A DNA stretch of 64,000 bases from Sphingomonas sp. Lineage in GTDB: Bacteria > Pseudomonadota > Alphaproteobacteria > Sphingomonadales > Sphingomonadaceae. The notes below the pieces were generated by a model that worked only from the letters and a program-made list of their open reading frames with translations, made no database searches and had not been told where the DNA came from. A program made the position numbers and the translations under genes. Location: contig NZ_QFOB01000002.1 of NCBI RefSeq assembly GCF_003248515.1, forward strand, positions 372,001 through 436,000, written 5' to 3'. Below, piece by piece: positions 60,871 to 64,000 of the stretch. The stretch's first letter is position 1. Each line of letters opens with the position of its first letter.

Positions 60871-61818
60871 ATGGATCTGCTCAGCGAATTCCTGACCAAG
60901 TTCCGCATTGATGGCTCGTCGATCGGGAGCTTCCTGTTCAGCGATCCTTGGGGGCTGGAAATGGCTGGAGGAGCATTCCTCTATGTGGTCACGCAGGGCG
61001 ATTGCCTGCTGCTCGTTCCGGGGAGCAGCCCGCAAAAGCTGGAGGTGGGCGATTCCGTACTCAGCCTCGGGGGCGCCAGGGTCGTCCTCGCCTCGCGCCC
61101 TGACGCGGAAATCCTTGGCATCAAGGATCTGTGGCGCAGGACGCGAAGCCCCAAGACACCGAAGGACGGTTATCATCGGCCGATCCGGCTTTGTTGGGGT
61201 GGGGGTGGCCGGGATTGCCGCCTGTTCACGCTCGTCGCGGCCGTGCCAGCCGACGCGACCGCGCAGGCCATCCTGCGCGCATTGCCTGATGTCATCGTGC
61301 AGAAGCGCACCGATACCGATCTGCTTTCCTGGATAAGCCGCATCGACGGTTTCGGAATGGCCGAGAGCATGGAGGAAAGGCCGGGTTTCATCGCGCTCGC
61401 CACCGCGCTGAGCCGTTTCATCCTGATGAGCCTCGTTCGTGCCTTCGTGCTGACGAGCAGCCTTTCCACGCTGGATCTGATCCGCTCGCCCGGGACGGAG
61501 GGCATTGCCCGTAGCCTGAAGGCTATCCGCATGCGACCGCTCGATTCCTGGTCCGTGAAGAGGCTCGCGCGCGAAGCCGGCATGTCCCGGACCTGCTTCT
61601 GTGATGCCTTTCGCCGTATCGTCGGCCATACGCCGATGACGTTCGTGCGGAATCAGAGGATGGAGACGGCGGCCGTACTCCTGGCAGAGGGCGGCCAATC
61701 CGTGGCGGAGATCGGTGTGCAGCTGGGCTATGCATCCGAAAAGGCGTTTCGTGGCGCGTTTGTCCGAAGCCGTGGCGTTTCCCCGAGCGCCTATCGCCGG
61801 GCCGTTCGCGCCGGCTGA
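60871..61818 (+). CDS. AraC-family transcriptional regulator (cupin_6 type)
   Basis: 315 residues. The N-terminal AraC-binding/cupin_6 region contains SFLFSDPWGLEMAGG, FLYVVTQGDCLLLVPG and LEVGDSVLSLGGARVVLA. The C-terminal double HTH has WSVKRLAREAGMSRTCFCDAFRRIVGHTPM and SVAEIGVQLGYASEKAFRGAFVRSRGVSPSAYRR. Cupin_6 regulators usually control a neighbouring oxidoreductase; the secreted SnoaL-like gene and the Rieske oxygenase are the candidates. Confidence 0.9.
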   Translation: MDLLSEFLTKFRIDGSSIGSFLFSDPWGLEMAGGAFLYVVTQGDCLLLVPGSSPQKLEVGDSVLSLGGARVVLASRPDAEILGIKDLWRRTRSPKTPKDGYHRPIRLCWGGGGRDCRLFTLVAAVPADATAQAILRALPDVIVQKRTDTDLLSWISRIDGFGMAESMEERPGFIALATALSRFILMSLVRAFVLTSSLSTLDLIRSPGTEGIARSLKAIRMRPLDSWSVKRLAREAGMSRTCFCDAFRRIVGHTPMTFVRNQRMETAAVLLAEGGQSVAEIGVQLGYASEKAFRGAFVRSRGVSPSAYRRAVRAG

Positions 61819-61917
61819 TCCTTCCAGGTCAGTGCCGGACGCCGGAGCCGTTTATCCGGACGGCATGCCATCGCGGGCGGACGAACGAGGGAGCATCCTA
61901 CCTTGCGGGAGGATGCC

Positions 61918-62979
61918 ATGACCTATCTGAGAAATGCCTGGTATGCCGCGCTGTGGAGCGAAATGCTCGGCCAAGGCACGGTCGCGCGCCGCATGCTGGA
62001 CGAGCCGATCCTTTTCTATCGCGATTCCGGAGGGAGGGCGGTGGCCCTCGCCAATCGCTGCCCGCATCGCTTCGCCCCGCTGGATAGGGGGATCATCATC
62101 GGTGATGAGGTGCAGTGCGGCTATCACGGCCTTCGTTTCGCACCGGACGGCCGCTGTCGTTACAGCCCGCAGACGCCCGAGGCCCCTCCGGCGGCGCGCA
62201 TCCGCAGCTATCCGATCGCGGAGCGGGATACGATCCTGTGGATCTGGATGGGCCATGCAGAGGATGCCGATCCTGGCCTGATTCCGGCTTATCCCGTGCT
62301 GAACGACGATCGGGAGCATCGCACCGTGCGCGGTTATTATCGCTCGGCGGGTCATTATCAACTCGTGATCGACAATCTCATGGACCTAACCCACCCGGAG
62401 TTCGTCCATGCCGGTTCGCTCGGCAGCCCGGATCTGAATCGTGCTTGCTACGAGGTGGAGCGGGCGGGCCCGCGCAGCGTCCGATCGAACAGATGGTATA
62501 CGCACGGCGCTTCTCCGCCCGCCTTCGAGCGCTTCTTTCCGACGGCGGGCCGCCAGGTCGAACATTGGGTCGACATGCTGTGGACCGCGCCGGCCAATCT
62601 CGCGCTGACGGTGGGCATCACGCTTTCGGACACGCCACGGAGCGAAGGGCGGGAATCCCTCTCGCTGCATCTCCTCAGTCCGGAGACGGCTACCCACACC
62701 CATTATCTCTTCTCGTCGACGCGTAGCCACTCGCTGGACTCCGTCGAGCAGGACCGGCGCTCGCTCGAAACGATCCGCCACGCCTTCGAGATGGAGGACA
62801 GTCCGATGCTGGCCGCGGTGCAGGCAAATATGGGAACGAGCGATCTCTGGTCGTTGCGACCTTTGATCCTGCCCGGCGATGCGGGAGCGGTCCGGGCGCG
62901 GCGTCTTCTCGACAAGCTGATCCGTGAGGAAGTGGCGCTGGATGCCGGCAAGATTCCCGTCGATCAGGGCTCGATATAG
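61918..62979 (+). CDS. Rieske aromatic oxygenase, VanA-like (vanillate O-demethylase type)
   Basis: 353 residues from ATG 61918 (GGGAGG five bases upstream; a TTG at 61903 is unlikely). Rieske [2Fe-2S] ligands C48-x-H50 and C67-x2-H70 (NRCPHRFAPL, CGYHGLRF); mononuclear iron site in DNLMDLTHPEFVHAG. The start MTYLRNAWYAALWSEM is characteristic of VanA and related O-demethylases. No reductase (VanB) gene is adjacent, so electrons must come from elsewhere. Its 3' end overlaps the convergent LysR gene by 16 nt. Confidence 0.87.
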   Translation: MTYLRNAWYAALWSEMLGQGTVARRMLDEPILFYRDSGGRAVALANRCPHRFAPLDRGIIIGDEVQCGYHGLRFAPDGRCRYSPQTPEAPPAARIRSYPIAERDTILWIWMGHAEDADPGLIPAYPVLNDDREHRTVRGYYRSAGHYQLVIDNLMDLTHPEFVHAGSLGSPDLNRACYEVERAGPRSVRSNRWYTHGASPPAFERFFPTAGRQVEHWVDMLWTAPANLALTVGITLSDTPRSEGRESLSLHLLSPETATHTHYLFSSTRSHSLDSVEQDRRSLETIRHAFEMEDSPMLAAVQANMGTSDLWSLRPLILPGDAGAVRARRLLDKLIREEVALDAGKIPVDQGSI

Positions 62980-63935
62980 GGGAGGAAGGCCGGGCGAGAG
63001 TCCCCCGGCCATCGATCGGGCAGGCGCCGGACGAGATCGGACACCAGCCGGGCGATCGTCCGGATCGCGAGCGTCGGGGGGCGCTGGGTCGACCGCGCCA
63101 GCGCCAGGATGATTTCGAGGGCGGGCTCGACGATCTCTACCGCGCCGACGTTGCCCAGGGCCGCCGCCTCGCGCACCGCACCCCGAGTGGCGATCGTGCA
63201 GCCGAGGCCGGCGGCGACGAGCGTGCGTTGGGTCGCGAGCTGATCCACGTCCATCCCGAAATTGAGCTGCACACCCGCTTTTCGGGCCGCCTGATCCACC
63301 AGCATGCGAGGGGCATTGGGTGGTTTCGCCATCAGCAGGCGCCGTGATCCGATCGTCTCCAGTGTCACGCCTGCCGCGCTTGCCAGGGGATCGTCCGGGG
63401 GTGTGACGAAGCACATGGGCAGGCGCAAAAGTGCCTCGTCCTTGCTCTGGAGCATGCCGGGTTCGCGCAGCACCAAGGCCAGATCGATCCGCCCGGCCGC
63501 TACCTGTTCGCCAAGCTGGCCTCCGCTCGCCTCGGTCAGGTGCAGATCGATACCTGGATGATCCCGTGCCACCATCCGCGTGAGATCGGCTGCGATCGGG
63601 ACGGACGGAAGCAGGCCGAGGCTGACATTCCCGACCGGCAGCCCGCCGCGCGATTTCAGATCCACGAGAAGCTGGTCCGCTTCCGTCACGAGCGCGCGGA
63701 CGCGATCACGGATCGCCTCCCCCGTCTCCGTCAGCTTCAGGCCCCGACCGGTGCGATAGAAAAGCGTGCACTGGCAGGCGATTTCCAGCGCGGCGATCTG
63801 TCTGCTGATCACGGGTTGTGGGCGGCTCAGCATTACCGCCGCACGCGACAGGCTGCCGACTTCGGCGATCAGCAGAAAGAGCTTCCATCGCTCAATATCC
63901 AGGGCAGCCCCGGTCCGGCGCGGATTGCTCGCCAT
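62964..63935 (-). CDS. LysR-family transcriptional regulator
   Basis: 323 residues. HTH RWKLFLLIAEVGSLSRAAVMLSRPQPVISRQIAALE; effector domain (LLPSVPIAADLTRMVARDHP, GRIDLALVLRE, LLMAKPPNAPRMLVDQA) of the CbbR/NAC-like group. It is convergent with the Rieske gene (16-nt overlap) and lies 9 nt downstream of the gene entering from the right edge, on the same strand, so it may be co-expressed with that gene. Confidence 0.9.
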   Translation of the reverse strand: MASNPRRTGAALDIERWKLFLLIAEVGSLSRAAVMLSRPQPVISRQIAALEIACQCTLFYRTGRGLKLTETGEAIRDRVRALVTEADQLLVDLKSRGGLPVGNVSLGLLPSVPIAADLTRMVARDHPGIDLHLTEASGGQLGEQVAAGRIDLALVLREPGMLQSKDEALLRLPMCFVTPPDDPLASAAGVTLETIGSRRLLMAKPPNAPRMLVDQAARKAGVQLNFGMDVDQLATQRTLVAAGLGCTIATRGAVREAAALGNVGAVEIVEPALEIILALARSTQRPPTLAIRTIARLVSDLVRRLPDRWPGDSRPAFLPYIEP

Positions 63936-63944
63936 CGCGCCTGC

Positions 63945-64000
63945 TCAGCCCTCGCGTGCGCCTTCCCAGGCCAGGTATTTCAGCTCCAGATACTCATCGA
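63945..64000 (-). CDS. C-terminus of a probable aldehyde dehydrogenase (partial at right edge)
   Basis: Only the last 18 codons are inside the window: DEYLELKYLAWEGAREG then stop. The (D/E)EYLExKY tail is the usual end of NAD(P)-dependent succinate-semialdehyde/vanillin-type aldehyde dehydrogenases. The gene reads leftward into the LysR gene. Confidence 0.5.
   Translation of the reverse strand, partial: DEYLELKYLAWEGAREG

Noticed and set aside
1..64000. CRISPR array, prophage genes, rRNA, riboswitch
   Set aside because: No direct-repeat/spacer pattern, no phage structural or integrase gene, no rRNA sequence and no riboswitch core that I could recognise on either strand.

Overview
The window is about 64 kb of high-GC alphaproteobacterial DNA, most likely from a Sphingomonas-type member of the Sphingomonadales. 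This is an inference from the COQ9 and cytochrome bc1-chaperone genes, the many TonB-dependent receptors, the vanillate/lignin-type catabolic genes and the frequent GTG/TTG starts in tightly overlapping operons.

Positions 1-11.1 kb are housekeeping: the end of malic enzyme (maeB), bamE, a ubiquinol-cytochrome c chaperone, a YceD/DUF177 protein, ssb between two intergenic repeats, an EamA transporter-COQ9-feoA-feoB string, ftsE-ftsX-ydcF, a zinc-ribbon membrane protein and tRNA-Leu(GAG). Directly after the tRNA lie hairpins and an IS481-type transposase remnant. From there to the right edge the window is catabolic and accessory.

12-18 kb is an L-fucose oxidation operon under an IclR regulator: KDF dehydrogenase, L-fuconate dehydratase, a broken L-fucose dehydrogenase, FucP, a zinc alcohol dehydrogenase and a fuconolactonase-type amidohydrolase. 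18.5-19.8 kb holds a methyltransferase/Rrf2 divergent pair.

20-32 kb looks like one aromatic (lignin-dimer or stilbene) regulon. A carotenoid/lignostilbene-type dioxygenase, an MFS transporter and a DUF3237 protein form one operon. A TonB receptor, two esterases, an aldehyde dehydrogenase and a LigW-like decarboxylase form another. A LysR gene sits between them, and both operons carry the same promoter/operator module. Next come a secreted CE1-type esterase, a Tat-exported flavin amine oxidase paired with a cytochrome c, a FabI-like reductase, an MFS/aldo-keto reductase/LysR group and a FUSC protein (32-41 kb).

42-60 kb is a carbohydrate-utilization locus: TonB receptor, tryptophan-halogenase-like flavoprotein, GH27 alpha-galactosidase, ROK repressor, FucP-type sugar porter, ROK kinase, large LamG-GH2 enzyme, then zwf, manA and pgi. 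The enzymes fit galactoside/mannoside breakdown feeding mannose-6-P, fructose-6-P and glucose-6-P into the Entner-Doudoroff route. Four intergenic regions here share an AT-rich operator-like motif. The last 4 kb hold a SnoaL-like secreted protein, an AraC regulator, a VanA-type Rieske oxygenase, a LysR regulator and the C-terminus of what is probably an aldehyde dehydrogenase.
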